DNA from: an uncultured Acidimicrobiales bacterium | GTDB lineage: Bacteria > Actinomycetota > Acidimicrobiia > Acidimicrobiales > CALAML01 | Assembly: GCA_937925845.1 (NCBI GenBank) | Contig: CALAML010000086.1 | Span: forward strand, 1-39,662 | Reading direction: 5' to 3' | Length of the DNA stretch: 39,662 bases | Part shown: positions 1 through 8,589 of the stretch, one piece after another | How positions within the stretch are numbered: position 1 is the stretch's first letter | Layout of the letters: every line of letters begins with the position of its first letter | The notes under the pieces: model-generated | Seen by the model: only the letters and a program-made list of their open reading frames with translations | Told to the model about the DNA's origin: nothing | Databases searched by the model: none | Translations under genes and position numbers: made by a program

Positions 1-83
1 TCAGCCCCGAGCGAACTCGAGATCTGATCCAACTCAGTTCCGGTACCCAGGTGATCCAGCAACTGTTCAAACATTTCGGACAT
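1..83 (-). CDS. DUF937-like protein, N-terminal fragment (runs off left edge)
   Basis: An ATG at 81-83 on the minus strand opens a reading frame that stays open for 27 codons to the window edge. The visible peptide has MFEQLLDHLG, then a Gly/Thr linker, then LDQISSSLGA. This resembles the start of DUF937 (YidB-like) proteins, which open with a short helix, a Gly-rich stretch and an LD-I-LG segment. The family has no firmly assigned function. Only the first 27 residues are present, so the call rests on a short pattern. A near-consensus -10 (TACGGA) ends six bases before the ATG, which could make the transcript leaderless. The alternative is a chance open frame. Confidence 0.5.
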   Translation of the reverse strand, partial: MSEMFEQLLDHLGTGTELDQISSSLGA

Positions 84-273
84 GACGACTCCGTATCGAT
101 TGGACGTATGAGCTGTCCCACTCTACGTCGTCCAGCCCGACCACCGTTTACCCACATCGGCATAGAGGCTCCACCCGCTCAACCGAGCGCCGGCCCAAAA
201 CGAACTCTGACGGCTCATCGCAACTAAGGCGAATCACCGTCAGAACCCAAAGCTCCAGTTTCGGAACCGATCT

Positions 274-329
274 CAAGATTTGTGACGCCCAGCGCGCCAA
301 AAACAGCGCGCTAGCCGTCACAAATCTTG
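274..329. terminator. Large inverted repeat downstream of korB
   Basis: Perfect 14-base arms at 274-287 (CAAGATTTGTGACG) and 316-329 enclose a second 7-base stem (AGCGCGC at 291-297, GCGCGCT at 306-312). The apical loop is A-rich and a 3/3 internal bulge lies between the stems. It starts 10 bases past the korB stop on the minus strand. Position suggests a transcription terminator or RNA 3' stabiliser for korAB. There is no T-run on either side, so it is not a classical intrinsic terminator. A mobile inverted-repeat element is the alternative. Confidence 0.55.
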
Positions 330-339
330 GTTGTGGGTG

Positions 340-1344
340 CTACTCGACTTCCCAGGTCGCTCCGGAAGACAGGAGCGAGGCCAGGTCGTTGTGGCCTGAG
401 CTGGAACCGGTTACCGGCATGTAGACCGGACGCTCGATGGCGCGGAACACACCGACCGGGGTCGGCTCACTCGGACCCGCGGCAAGGCGGGACAACGCAA
501 AAGCGAGGCCGGGATCGGTGCGGGCCTCATCGTGCACCAACAGTCCATCGGTGCCGCCGGTGGCGTCGACGATCTCCAGCGAGCCGTCGTTCTTCATGGC
601 CACGCCCCGCTCCGAACCTTCGGAACCAAAGACGATCGGCTCACCGTGAGTGAGGTTGATCATCATGTCATCGCGGTTGGCCTTTTTGGTGATGGTCTCG
701 AAGGCACCATCGTTAAACACGTTGCAGTTCTGGTAGATCTCCACCAGCGCCGCACCCGGATGGGCGTGGGCCCGAGCAAAGGTGGCCTGCATGTGCTTAC
801 GGTCCATGTCGTGGGTGCGGGCCACAAACGAAGCCTCGGCTCCGAGGGCAAGGCTCACCGGGTTAAAGGGCTGATCCACACTGCCGAACGGCGTGCTCTT
901 GGTGATCTTGCCTACCTCGGACGTGGGTGAGTACTGGCCCTTGGTGAGGCCGTAGATCTGGTTGTTGAACAACAACAGGTTCAGGTTCACGTTTCGGCGC
1001 AGGGCGTGGATCAAATGGTTGCCGCCGATCGACAGGAAGTCGCCGTCGCCACCGATCACCCACACATCCAGGTCGGGCCGCGCCAGCGCCAAACCGGTGG
1101 CGATCGCGGGCGCCCGGCCGTGGATGCTGTGCATGCCATAGGTGTTCATGTAGTACGGGAAACGGGCGGCACAGCCGATGCCGGAGATGAACACGGTGTT
1201 CTCTCGACGCACCCCGAGATCGGGAAGCATCATCTGCACCGCGGCGAGGATGCCATAGTCACCACAACCGGGGCACCAGCGCACCTCCTGATCGGTGGAC
1301 CAGTCCTTGCGAGTGGTTTCTGGAGCGGGAGCGGTATCAGTCAT
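340..1344 (-). CDS. korB: 2-oxoacid:ferredoxin oxidoreductase, beta subunit (KorB)
   Basis: This is the thiamine-diphosphate subunit of 2-oxoglutarate (or related 2-oxoacid):ferredoxin oxidoreductase. The complex oxidatively decarboxylates the oxoacid to acyl-CoA and reduces ferredoxin in the cytoplasm. The 334-residue protein has the WCPGCGDYG iron-sulfur motif (Cys24, Cys27). It also has the TPP-binding GDGDFLSIGGNH block near residues 99-110, the following NNQIYGLTKGQ stretch, and a further cysteine in EIYQNCNVF. Length fits the family. The ATG overlaps the end of korA by 8 bases, and a strong Shine-Dalgarno (AAGGAGG, six bases before the ATG) sits inside the korA 3' end. Coupled expression is therefore expected. 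Substrate is inferred from family resemblance to actinobacterial KorAB. Confidence 0.93.
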   Translation of the reverse strand: MTDTAPAPETTRKDWSTDQEVRWCPGCGDYGILAAVQMMLPDLGVRRENTVFISGIGCAARFPYYMNTYGMHSIHGRAPAIATGLALARPDLDVWVIGGDGDFLSIGGNHLIHALRRNVNLNLLLFNNQIYGLTKGQYSPTSEVGKITKSTPFGSVDQPFNPVSLALGAEASFVARTHDMDRKHMQATFARAHAHPGAALVEIYQNCNVFNDGAFETITKKANRDDMMINLTHGEPIVFGSEGSERGVAMKNDGSLEIVDATGGTDGLLVHDEARTDPGLAFALSRLAAGPSEPTPVGVFRAIERPVYMPVTGSSSGHNDLASLLSSGATWEVE

Positions 1345-3199
1345 TAAACGCCTCCTTGATCTCGGCTTCGAGTTCGCTCGAGGTGAAGGGGATGCCCATC
1401 ACCTTGGTAATCGCCTTGGCATCGACCAGGAAGTCGGACCGAAGCATCCGAGACAACTGGCCCATGTTCATCTCCGGAACCAGTACCCGGTCGAACTGGC
1501 CGAGCACCTCGCCGAGGTTGGCGGGGAAAGGGTTCAGGTGGTGCAGGTGGACGCGAGCCACCTTGTGACCCTGGCTACGCACCGAGGAGACGGCATCGGT
1601 GATGGCGCCCCAGGTGGACCCCCAACCGACCACCAGCACGTCGGCGTCGGCATCGCCTTCCACCTCGGCGGGCGGGATATCTTTGGCGATGCCGTCGATC
1701 TTGTCCTGGCGGATCTGCACCATCTTTTGATGGTTGGCCGGGTCGTAGCTGATGTTGCCGGTGCCGTCCTCCTTTTCGATACCACCAACGCGGTGCATTA
1801 GTCCGGGAGTGCCGGGCACGGCCCACGGTCGGGCCAGCGTCTCGGGATCTCGCAGGTAGGGCCAGAACTCCGGGTTGCCATCGGCATCGGTGTGATTGAA
1901 CTCGGTGGCGTGTTCGATCTCGATTTCCGGCAGCGAGGCCACATCGGGCAACAGCCATGGCTCGGACCCGTTGGCCAGGTAGCCGTCGGACAACAAGATG
2001 ACCGGCGTGCGGTACTTCAACGCGATCCGACAGGCCTCGATAGCAGCGAAGAAACACTGCGACGGACTCGACGCGGCCACGATCGGCATCGGCGACTCGC
2101 CGTGGCGGCCGTGCATGGCCATCATCAGATCGGAGGCTTCCGTTTTGGTCGGTAGCCCGGTCGAGGGACCGCCACGCTGGATGTCGACGATCACCAGCGG
2201 GAGTTCGAGGCTGACCGCGAGGCCAATGGTCTCGCCCTTTAGCGCAACACCGGGACCGGAGGTGGTGGTGACCGCCAGGTGACCACCAAAGGCGGCGCCC
2301 AACGCGGAGCCGACGCCGGCGATCTCGTCCTCGGCCTGCAGCGTCCGCACGCCAAGCTGAGGATGCTTCGACAGCTCGTGCAGAATGTCGCTGGCCGGCG
2401 TGATCGGATAACCCCCCAGGAAGACCTCCAACCCGGAGAGCTGTCCTGCGGCGATCAAGCCCCACGACAACGCGGTGTTGCCGTTGATGTTGGTGTAGGT
2501 GCCGCCGGCCAACTCCGCCGGCTTCACCGTGTAGGCGTGGTCAAACAACTCCGCCGTTTCACCAAACGCATGACCGGCTTTGAAAGCGGTCACGTTGGCG
2601 GCGATGACCTTCTCTTTCCCGGCGAACTTTTCACCGATCCAGTCCAAGGTCGGCTCGGCGGGACGGCTGTACATCCACGAAAGCAGACCGAGCGCAAAGA
2701 AGTTCTTTGACCGCTCAGCGTCACGGGGCTTCACGCCGAGGTCGGCCACCGACTCTTTCGTGAGCATGGTCATTGGCACCTGATAGACGGTGAAGTCGGC
2801 GAGCGTGTCGTCCTCGAGCGGGTTCGACTCGTATCCGGCCTTTTCGAGGTTGCGCTCTTCAAAGGCATCGGAGTTGATGATGCACGTGCCGCCGGAACGC
2901 AGATGGTGCAGATCCGACTTGAGCGCCGCCGGGTTCATGGCCACCAACACATCGGCCTGGTCGCCGGGCGTGGAAATCTCCTGAGCGGAAATGTGCACCT
3001 GGAACGCAGAAACCCCGGCGAGAGTGCCCGCCGGGGCCCGAATCTCCGCCGGGAAATCCGGCAGGGTTGAAAGGTCGTTGCCAAACATGGCACTCGCACT
3101 GGTGAACCGATCACCGGTCAACTGCATCCCGTCGCCGGAATCACCGGCAAACCGAATGATGACCCGGTCCAGATCGACCGGTTCCATGGCTTCACTCAC
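1337..3199 (-). CDS. korA: 2-oxoacid:ferredoxin oxidoreductase, fused gamma-alpha subunit (KorA)
   Basis: Partner of KorB, about 620 residues. The N-terminal third is the gamma domain (RFAGDSGDGMQLTG near residue 20). The rest is the alpha/pyrimidine-binding domain (GGYPITPASDILHEL, then the QAEDEIAGVG and TTTSGPG blocks). This fused gamma-alpha form is the usual actinobacterial arrangement. The open frame continues upstream to 3379, but that extension is Arg-rich and unlike the family. A GTG at 3199 preceded by a GGGGG stretch, or an ATG at 3187, is a better start. I chose 3199, and a 4-codon error is possible. The enzyme could serve an oxygen-tolerant TCA-cycle bypass or a reductive role; the sequence does not say which. 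Confidence 0.92.
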   Translation of the reverse strand: MSEAMEPVDLDRVIIRFAGDSGDGMQLTGDRFTSASAMFGNDLSTLPDFPAEIRAPAGTLAGVSAFQVHISAQEISTPGDQADVLVAMNPAALKSDLHHLRSGGTCIINSDAFEERNLEKAGYESNPLEDDTLADFTVYQVPMTMLTKESVADLGVKPRDAERSKNFFALGLLSWMYSRPAEPTLDWIGEKFAGKEKVIAANVTAFKAGHAFGETAELFDHAYTVKPAELAGGTYTNINGNTALSWGLIAAGQLSGLEVFLGGYPITPASDILHELSKHPQLGVRTLQAEDEIAGVGSALGAAFGGHLAVTTTSGPGVALKGETIGLAVSLELPLVIVDIQRGGPSTGLPTKTEASDLMMAMHGRHGESPMPIVAASSPSQCFFAAIEACRIALKYRTPVILLSDGYLANGSEPWLLPDVASLPEIEIEHATEFNHTDADGNPEFWPYLRDPETLARPWAVPGTPGLMHRVGGIEKEDGTGNISYDPANHQKMVQIRQDKIDGIAKDIPPAEVEGDADADVLVVGWGSTWGAITDAVSSVRSQGHKVARVHLHHLNPFPANLGEVLGQFDRVLVPEMNMGQLSRMLRSDFLVDAKAITKVMGIPFTSSELEAEIKEAFND

Positions 3200-3572
3200 G
3201 GGGAACCCCCAGGGTTGTCGTGGCCTCGCTGATGTGTATGTGATGCGGCCGCCAAGCCGCTGACCCCTCCCCCGAACAAATACCGAGTAGCTACGCAGCA
3301 ACAACCTTGCGCTTACCCGGCCCACCCGGTGGAGTCGGCACTGACATCCAATGTAGCCGCCTCGTGTGCCACCAGACACAGCTCAGGCATGCTTCACAAC
3401 CCTTTATGAAACCGCCGACGCCGGTCCCGGCACCTCATGAACCAACCCGCAGCGACCGACAGGGTATTGTGGCTGCGGCCACGACCAGCGTTTAACCCTT
3501 CTGAAGAACCCTTTCGACGGATAGTGTTAGCGCAGCCCAGGATGATGGGCTCGCCTACCAGAGGACCCGAAC
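3200..3572. other. Intergenic region between korA and the YIDP small-protein gene
   Basis: This 373-base gap separates divergent genes and must hold both promoters. A weak candidate for the plus-strand gene is TAGTGT (3522-3527) with TTCTGA 17 bases upstream. That would give a leader of about 40 bases carrying a Shine-Dalgarno (AGAGGA) seven bases before the ATG at 3573. I see no convincing korA promoter, RNA structure or additional gene here. Confidence 0.4.
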
Positions 3573-3854
3573 ATGTTCGCCTACATCGATCCTGCCACCG
3601 GAAGCATCATTATCGGAGCAGTCGCGGCGGGCGGAGCCGGCGTTGCAGCCGCAGCCGCCTCGGGTAAGGCCCGGCTCAAGTCCGTCTTCCGTCGAGGCAA
3701 GTCGGACGACAACTTCGACGACGCGGATGCCTACGACGCCGAGGCCATCGACGATGACGACGACAGTTACTTCGAAGACACCGTTGTTGACGATGTCACC
3801 GTTGACGACTCCCTCGATGATGAGAGCGACTCCCGCGAGTCGGCTGACGCCTGA
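3573..3854 (+). CDS. Small membrane protein with YIDP motif and acidic tail
   Basis: A 93-residue protein. The N-terminus reads MFAYIDPATGSIII and leads into an Ala/Gly-rich hydrophobic helix (about residues 8-30). A short basic patch (KARLKSVFRRGK) follows, then a C-terminal tail of some 45 residues dominated by Asp and Glu. The YIDP-[GA]-TGS opening is a recurrent signature of very small bacterial membrane proteins. From general knowledge these are often found near methyltransferase and sulfatase-like genes, as here. Positive-inside topology would put the acidic tail in the cytoplasm. A Shine-Dalgarno (AGAGGA) precedes the ATG. The methyltransferase gene starts 8 bases after the stop, implying one operon. 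Function unknown; a partner or scaffold for the downstream enzyme is a guess. Confidence 0.75.
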   Translation: MFAYIDPATGSIIIGAVAAGGAGVAAAAASGKARLKSVFRRGKSDDNFDDADAYDAEAIDDDDDSYFEDTVVDDVTVDDSLDDESDSRESADA

Positions 3855-3862
3855 TCGCCCCA

Positions 3863-5287
3863 TTGTCGTCCCCACGACCCAGCCCGGCGGGAGCAGCTGA
3901 CCCAGGCTCCTACCGTGACCCCGACAGCTCGATCTTCTACAGCGACGGTCGCGTCTGGCGAGGCTTGAGCGCGACGGGGCTTGAGGACTGGAACCGGCTG
4001 TCGAAAACCGGCTTCCACGACCGCTTGGTCAAGGAAGGCAAGCTGGTGGAGACGTGGGACACAGCGCAACCCACCAAGGGGCACTACGCATCGCCGCGAG
4101 GCAAGCGATGGGCCGCAGTTGTTGAGCATCGCCCCATCCCCTTTGTGAGCTACCCCTATGAGTGGTCGTTCTCCATGCTTCGTGATGCCGCGCTCTGCCA
4201 GCTCGATGTGCTGTTGGCGGCGTTGGATGAAGACATGACCCTCAAGGACGGCACCGCCTTCAACGTGACCTTCACGGGATGCCAGCCCAGCTTTATCGAC
4301 ATCGGCTCGTTCGAAGAAGCCTCGGGACCATGGCCGGGCTACCGACAGTTCTGCCAAACCATGTTGTTCCCGCTGATGATCCAGGCCCACCTCGGGATCG
4401 CCTTCCAACCGCTGCTGCGAGGCTCACTCGACGGGTTGAGCCCGACCGACGTGTCGGCCATGTTCGGAGGTCGGCGCCGGTTCAAACCCGGCGTGCTCAC
4501 CAACGTCACCCTTCATGCCCTCGCCGACCGCAAGGTCACCTCCGACAGCCAGCAGATGAACGCCCGCTTCGAGTCGGCGGGCCTCGGCGCCAACCTGGCC
4601 TCGGCCACCGCCCGCAAGCTCCACAAAATCGTCAGCGACCTCTCCCTCGACGTCGACACCTCGACCTGGGTCGACTACCGCAACACCTGCAGCTACACCT
4701 CGGCCGATGCCGAAGCCAAGCGCCGCTTTGTGGCCGCGGTGGCCCAGGACCACGCCGGCGGCACCATCGTCGACCTCGGAGCCAACGATGGCGCCTTCTC
4801 GCGCCTGGTCGCGGAACAGGCCGGCTATGTCATCGCCGTCGACTTCGACCACCTGACCATCGATCGGCTCTACCAGGAGCTGCGAACCGAAGGCATCGAC
4901 AACGTCCTCCCCCTGGTGATGGACCTGGTGGATGCCTCCCCGGGCCTGGGTTGGCGGGGTAGGGAACGGGCCTCCTTCGAAGCTCGCACCAACGCCGACC
5001 TGGTGCTGAGCCTGGCGCTGGTGCACCACCTCGCTATCTCCGCCAATGTCCCGCTACCGATGCTGATTGACTGGCTGGCCGACTTCGGGGCCGAAACCGT
5101 GGTGGAGTTTGTCCACCGAGACGACCCGATGACCATCAAGTTGCTGGCCCAAAAACCCGCTGGCCTCTTCGACGACTACAACCTGGAGAACTTCACCCGG
5201 CTGCTGGGCGAACGCTTCGACATCGTGGCCACCGAAAGCCTGCCCGGCAACACCCGCACCCTCTTCCACGCCCGACCCCGCACCTAA
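3863..5287 (+). CDS. NoeA-like SAM-dependent methyltransferase
   Basis: A 474-residue cytoplasmic protein in two parts. Residues 1-250 match my recollection of the NoeA/nodulation-methyltransferase N-terminal region (SYPYEWSFSMLRDAALCQL, then a QPSFIDIGSFE segment). Residues about 300-460 form a class I methyltransferase fold: the SAM-binding IVDLGANDGAFS near residue 302, the acidic strand end VIAVDFD, and a late LVLSLALVHHLAI motif. The start is TTG at 3863, because no in-frame ATG or GTG precedes the conserved region. The gene follows the small YIDP protein by 8 bases. Rhizobial NoeA affects host-specific nodulation and its true substrate is unclear, so the substrate here is also unknown. 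A polysaccharide or lipid-linked sugar is plausible from the neighbours. Confidence 0.75.
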   Translation: MSSPRPSPAGAADPGSYRDPDSSIFYSDGRVWRGLSATGLEDWNRLSKTGFHDRLVKEGKLVETWDTAQPTKGHYASPRGKRWAAVVEHRPIPFVSYPYEWSFSMLRDAALCQLDVLLAALDEDMTLKDGTAFNVTFTGCQPSFIDIGSFEEASGPWPGYRQFCQTMLFPLMIQAHLGIAFQPLLRGSLDGLSPTDVSAMFGGRRRFKPGVLTNVTLHALADRKVTSDSQQMNARFESAGLGANLASATARKLHKIVSDLSLDVDTSTWVDYRNTCSYTSADAEAKRRFVAAVAQDHAGGTIVDLGANDGAFSRLVAEQAGYVIAVDFDHLTIDRLYQELRTEGIDNVLPLVMDLVDASPGLGWRGRERASFEARTNADLVLSLALVHHLAISANVPLPMLIDWLADFGAETVVEFVHRDDPMTIKLLAQKPAGLFDDYNLENFTRLLGERFDIVATESLPGNTRTLFHARPRT

Positions 5288-5305
5288 CAGCCACCGCCAG
5301 TGGAG

Positions 5306-7552
5306 CTACAGCTCGCCGAGCTGATACTCCGTAATGGTGCCATCGGCGTCGAGGCGAGCAATCCGAAGGTTGAGTGGTTTGCCGACGAGACGGGTCGGCA
5401 AGAGAGTGGCGAAGGTGCCGTCCTGCAGTGGTGCCCGCGCCATCGGTGAAACGGCGATGACCTCGTCGTTGGCGGCCACAACAACCACGGCATCGTCGCC
5501 AAAGGATTCGCGCTGCTCTTCCGGAACCAGGCCGGTCACCATGCCGTAGGGCGCGGTGGCCGTGGGTGGCTCGGCGAGCGCCGAAAGCACATCGACTTCA
5601 AGCATCGGCGCATCCGCCGACGGACCGTTTCCGCCAAAGGCATCATCCGGATCGAGGCCGACCAACTCGGCACCGCGCGAAGATTGATAGAGCGGGCTCA
5701 CTGCGTCGTCGGTGCGACCCAACGGCGGAGCAAGCCCCTCGACAACGCGTTGCCACTCATCGTCGAGTGAGAACTCAATGATCCCCCGTGAACTGGTGGA
5801 CTGGGCGCTTTCGTAGTCGTAGATCAGCCGGGTGTCGCCGCGATCGTCCGGCTCGTCGCCGAGGAGCGAGACCCCGTCGGCGTCCCAGGGCAGCTCGACG
5901 CCAAGTACATCAGCGATGGTCGGCACGATGTCGACGGTGGTGGCGTTGGCGTCACTCACCTCGCCCTCGATCTGACCCGGCAGCTTGATCAGCATCGGCA
6001 CAAACGCCACATCGGGCAGGGTCTCTTCGAGCACAACCCGTTGGTTCTGACCAGGCAGGAACGACACTCCATGATCCGCGGTCAACACCACCATCGCGTC
6101 ATCGAACTGATCGGACTCTTTCAGCTTGTTCATGATCAGCCCAACCAGCCGATCGGAGTAGCTGGCCTGGGCCAAATGCCGTTGGCGGTGCACCGACATC
6201 AACCAATCGGTCGTTGGCAGGATGTTCATCCGCTCGGGGATGGCGTAAAGCGTGCCGTCCTCGAGGTAGGTCCACGGCTGATGGGGCAACACCAGGTGCA
6301 GAAAGAAGAGACCCGGATCAGAACTTGGACCGATGGCATCGACGAAGTCGACATGGCGCAGCGGCTGGGCGTCGGCCTGAATACGGAAGAAGCGGTCATA
6401 GGCGTTGGCTTCCTCATCGAGTTCCACCACCGCGCCGTTCGGAGGCAGCGACTCGCCGGACACCCGCTCCTCCTCGAACTCATCGAGCCCAACCTCGGTA
6501 CGGTCCGCTGGCAGCACCCGGGCCCGCCACAGGCGGAATGCCTCGGACACCATCGACCCCCACTCGGCTTTCAACTCGGGCGGCTCCGGCACCTCACCGT
6601 CGACCGGCGGGGCCAGCGGCACGCTGCCCGAACACACGGCAAAACCACAAAGCTTGGTCAGCGACTCGCTCACCGTCAGATGATGAGAACCCGCGAGCAG
6701 CGAGAAGAGATTTTCCGGGTGATCGGTCCACAGCGGCTCGCCCTCGGGCTCGTTGCCGGTCAGCATCGACGGCACCGCGGTGCGGGTGAACGGCGACACC
6801 GATGTGGCGGTGCGATACCAGGTGGATTGACCAGCCAACTCGGCGATGTTGGGGTAGCGGACGGCGTCGATCCGGCCCTCCGAGTCGAGCATCGATCGGG
6901 TAGGGAGCTCGTCGAGGATCAGGTAGACGATCGAGGGCGGGGGCTCAGCGAAATCGACCTCAGCGGCAACCTGTTCAGGAGCGGTCAGCGTTTCGCCGAC
7001 CGACGACAGGAAAAATCCAGCACCGACGGCCAACGGCACCACAGCCAGGAAACTCAGCCAACGCTGCATGAAGGCCGAGCGCAGGTAAGCGGCGAAGGCC
7101 AAGCCCCCCACCACCAAACCGACGCCAGCCACCGCCGCCAAACCCCCGACACCGACCGCTTTGGCCACCAGAAACCCGGCCCCGGCGATCAGCAGCGCCA
7201 CCGACCCGAGGTGCACGGCGCGCCCGGCCCCACGCCCCGCGAAACGATGTACGACCACGTCGAAGAGCCACATCAGCATCGGGGGCACGATCAACAGAGC
7301 CGCAACAAACAGGGCGATGTTCCAGCCAGCAAACCCCCGGCCCCGCCAGGTGGAGAGGCTTCGACCCAACAGGTCAAGCACCGGCTGGGCCACCACAAAG
7401 CCGGTCAGGCCGAATAGCACCGCCAAGCGGGCTCCGGCGCCGGGAAACGGTCGACCCTCAGTCGTTGCGTTTTGGTCTGGGTCATCTTGGTCGGGGTCAT
7501 CAGTTGGTCGGCTGCCCGCCGACGGCCCGCTCTTCGACCCATGCTCTTCCAC
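5306..7552 (-). CDS. Membrane-anchored sulfatase/alkaline-phosphatase-superfamily protein
   Basis: About 748 residues. The N-terminus is followed by roughly five transmembrane helices (about 40-58, 77-100, 114-157 as two, 167-186). A large extracytoplasmic sulfatase-fold domain follows. Visible catalytic features are the first metal-binding Asp in YLILDELP (about 214), the Thr nucleophile region SPFTRTAVPSMLTG (Thr256/258), and the second metal site TADHGVSF near residue 490. VDIVPTIADVLG follows, as in LTA-synthase and phosphoethanolamine-transferase relatives. Thr in place of Cys/Ser suggests a phospho-group transferase or hydrolase rather than a true sulfatase. GTG at 7552 is chosen because TAACCT lies seven bases upstream; ATG at 7582 is the alternative. 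The gene is convergent with the methyltransferase (18-base gap). Confidence 0.82.
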   Translation of the reverse strand: MEEHGSKSGPSAGSRPTDDPDQDDPDQNATTEGRPFPGAGARLAVLFGLTGFVVAQPVLDLLGRSLSTWRGRGFAGWNIALFVAALLIVPPMLMWLFDVVVHRFAGRGAGRAVHLGSVALLIAGAGFLVAKAVGVGGLAAVAGVGLVVGGLAFAAYLRSAFMQRWLSFLAVVPLAVGAGFFLSSVGETLTAPEQVAAEVDFAEPPPSIVYLILDELPTRSMLDSEGRIDAVRYPNIAELAGQSTWYRTATSVSPFTRTAVPSMLTGNEPEGEPLWTDHPENLFSLLAGSHHLTVSESLTKLCGFAVCSGSVPLAPPVDGEVPEPPELKAEWGSMVSEAFRLWRARVLPADRTEVGLDEFEEERVSGESLPPNGAVVELDEEANAYDRFFRIQADAQPLRHVDFVDAIGPSSDPGLFFLHLVLPHQPWTYLEDGTLYAIPERMNILPTTDWLMSVHRQRHLAQASYSDRLVGLIMNKLKESDQFDDAMVVLTADHGVSFLPGQNQRVVLEETLPDVAFVPMLIKLPGQIEGEVSDANATTVDIVPTIADVLGVELPWDADGVSLLGDEPDDRGDTRLIYDYESAQSTSSRGIIEFSLDDEWQRVVEGLAPPLGRTDDAVSPLYQSSRGAELVGLDPDDAFGGNGPSADAPMLEVDVLSALAEPPTATAPYGMVTGLVPEEQRESFGDDAVVVVAANDEVIAVSPMARAPLQDGTFATLLPTRLVGKPLNLRIARLDADGTITEYQLGEL

Positions 7553-7559
7553 CTGCGAG

Positions 7560-7565
7560 AGGTTA
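7560..7565 (-). promoter_or_regulatory. Candidate -10 for leaderless sulfatase-like gene
   Basis: TAACCT on the minus strand ends seven bases before the GTG at 7552, the spacing expected when transcription begins at the start codon. It is the reason for preferring that start. No clear -35 is seen. Confidence 0.45.
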
Positions 7566-7698
7566 GCGGGCGGGAACCCCATCCTGAACGACACCCCATC
7601 AACCACACCGTCAACCGAAGTGGCCCCAACTCCGACCCGTTCGGACTCTTTACGCGCCTGTGGTTGGGCCTCGGCATCGCCGAGGGTGGCCCCACGGG

Positions 7699-7704
7699 TA
7701 GCCT
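7699..7704 (+). promoter_or_regulatory. Candidate -10 for leaderless inositol-monophosphatase-family gene
   Basis: TAGCCT ends exactly six bases before the ATG at 7711. This matches the TANNNT-N6-ATG arrangement of actinobacterial leaderless transcripts. No Shine-Dalgarno is present. Confidence 0.5.
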
Positions 7705-7710
7705 GAGCCG

Positions 7711-8589
7711 ATGACCCATCCCCCGGCCCCGCCACCACCGAACAAGTCCTCCGAGGCGGATGGCAACGGTGGGGATCCGGGCGATTCGGCCGTGTCCGCT
7801 GCAGGGCTGGCACCGCTGGCTCTGCGAGCCGCCGAAGAGGCAGCGAACCTCGTCCGGGCCGCCACCGCCAGCGGACGCCTCGTGGCCAACACCAAGAGCT
7901 CGACCACCGACCTGGTCACCGCCACCGACAAAGCCAGCGAAGAGTTGCTCGTGGAGATCCTGCTCAGCGCACGGCCGGACGATGGCGTCTTTGGCGAAGA
8001 AGGCTCCTCGATCGAGGGCACCTCCGGAGTGCGATGGATCCTCGACCCGATCGATGGCACCACCAACTTTGTCTACGACCACCCCGGCTACTCGGTTTCG
8101 GTCGCGGCAGAAATCGACGGAACGATCGCCGTTGGGGTGGTGGTCGACATCGTCGGCGACGACATCTACCACGCCACGATCGGCGGAGGCGCGTTCCGCA
8201 ACGACACCCCGATACGGGTCGGATCGGCCGAGGATCTGGCCCGGTCGGTGGTGGCCACCGGCTTCAACTACCGAACCGAGGTGCGGGTCCACCAGGCCCA
8301 GGTACTGGCCACCCTGTTGCCCGAGCTGGCCGACTTCCGGCGCATGGGATCATGCGCCATGGACCTCTGCTCGGTGGCCTCAGGACGAGTCGACGCCTAC
8401 TTCGAGCGCGGCGTCCAGCCCTGGGACCACGCCGCCGGAGCACTGATCGCCCGCGAAGCTGGCGCCGTGGTGGCCAACCTTCGCGACGGCGACCCCGACA
8501 ACTTCATGTGCCTGGCCGCCAACCCAACCATCTTTGGCCAACTTCGCAGCCGCCTTGTCGACCTTGAAGCCGACGTCACTCTCGCCTAG
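7711..8589 (+). CDS. Inositol monophosphatase family phosphatase
   Basis: A 292-residue Mg-dependent phosphatase of the IMPase/SuhB fold. Metal-site motifs are in order: DLVTATDKASE, the DGVFGEEGS Glu pair near residue 95, WILDPIDGTTNF near 110, and the C-terminal WDHAAGALIAREAGA near 237. The first 20 residues are Pro-rich and outside the fold. Family members hydrolyse inositol-1-phosphate, histidinol phosphate, fructose-1,6-bisphosphate or PAP, and sequence alone does not separate these here. Inositol phosphate would make sense in an organism with a PimB-like mannosyltransferase. FBPase activity would fit the glycolytic genes nearby. The gene is monocistronic, divergent from the sulfatase-like gene, and apparently leaderless. 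Confidence 0.88.
   Translation: MTHPPAPPPPNKSSEADGNGGDPGDSAVSAAGLAPLALRAAEEAANLVRAATASGRLVANTKSSTTDLVTATDKASEELLVEILLSARPDDGVFGEEGSSIEGTSGVRWILDPIDGTTNFVYDHPGYSVSVAAEIDGTIAVGVVVDIVGDDIYHATIGGGAFRNDTPIRVGSAEDLARSVVATGFNYRTEVRVHQAQVLATLLPELADFRRMGSCAMDLCSVASGRVDAYFERGVQPWDHAAGALIAREAGAVVANLRDGDPDNFMCLAANPTIFGQLRSRLVDLEADVTLA

Noticed and set aside
3200..3379. N-terminal extension of korA.
   Set aside because: It is open but Arg-rich and unrelated to KorA proteins; family alignment begins at 3199 or 3187.
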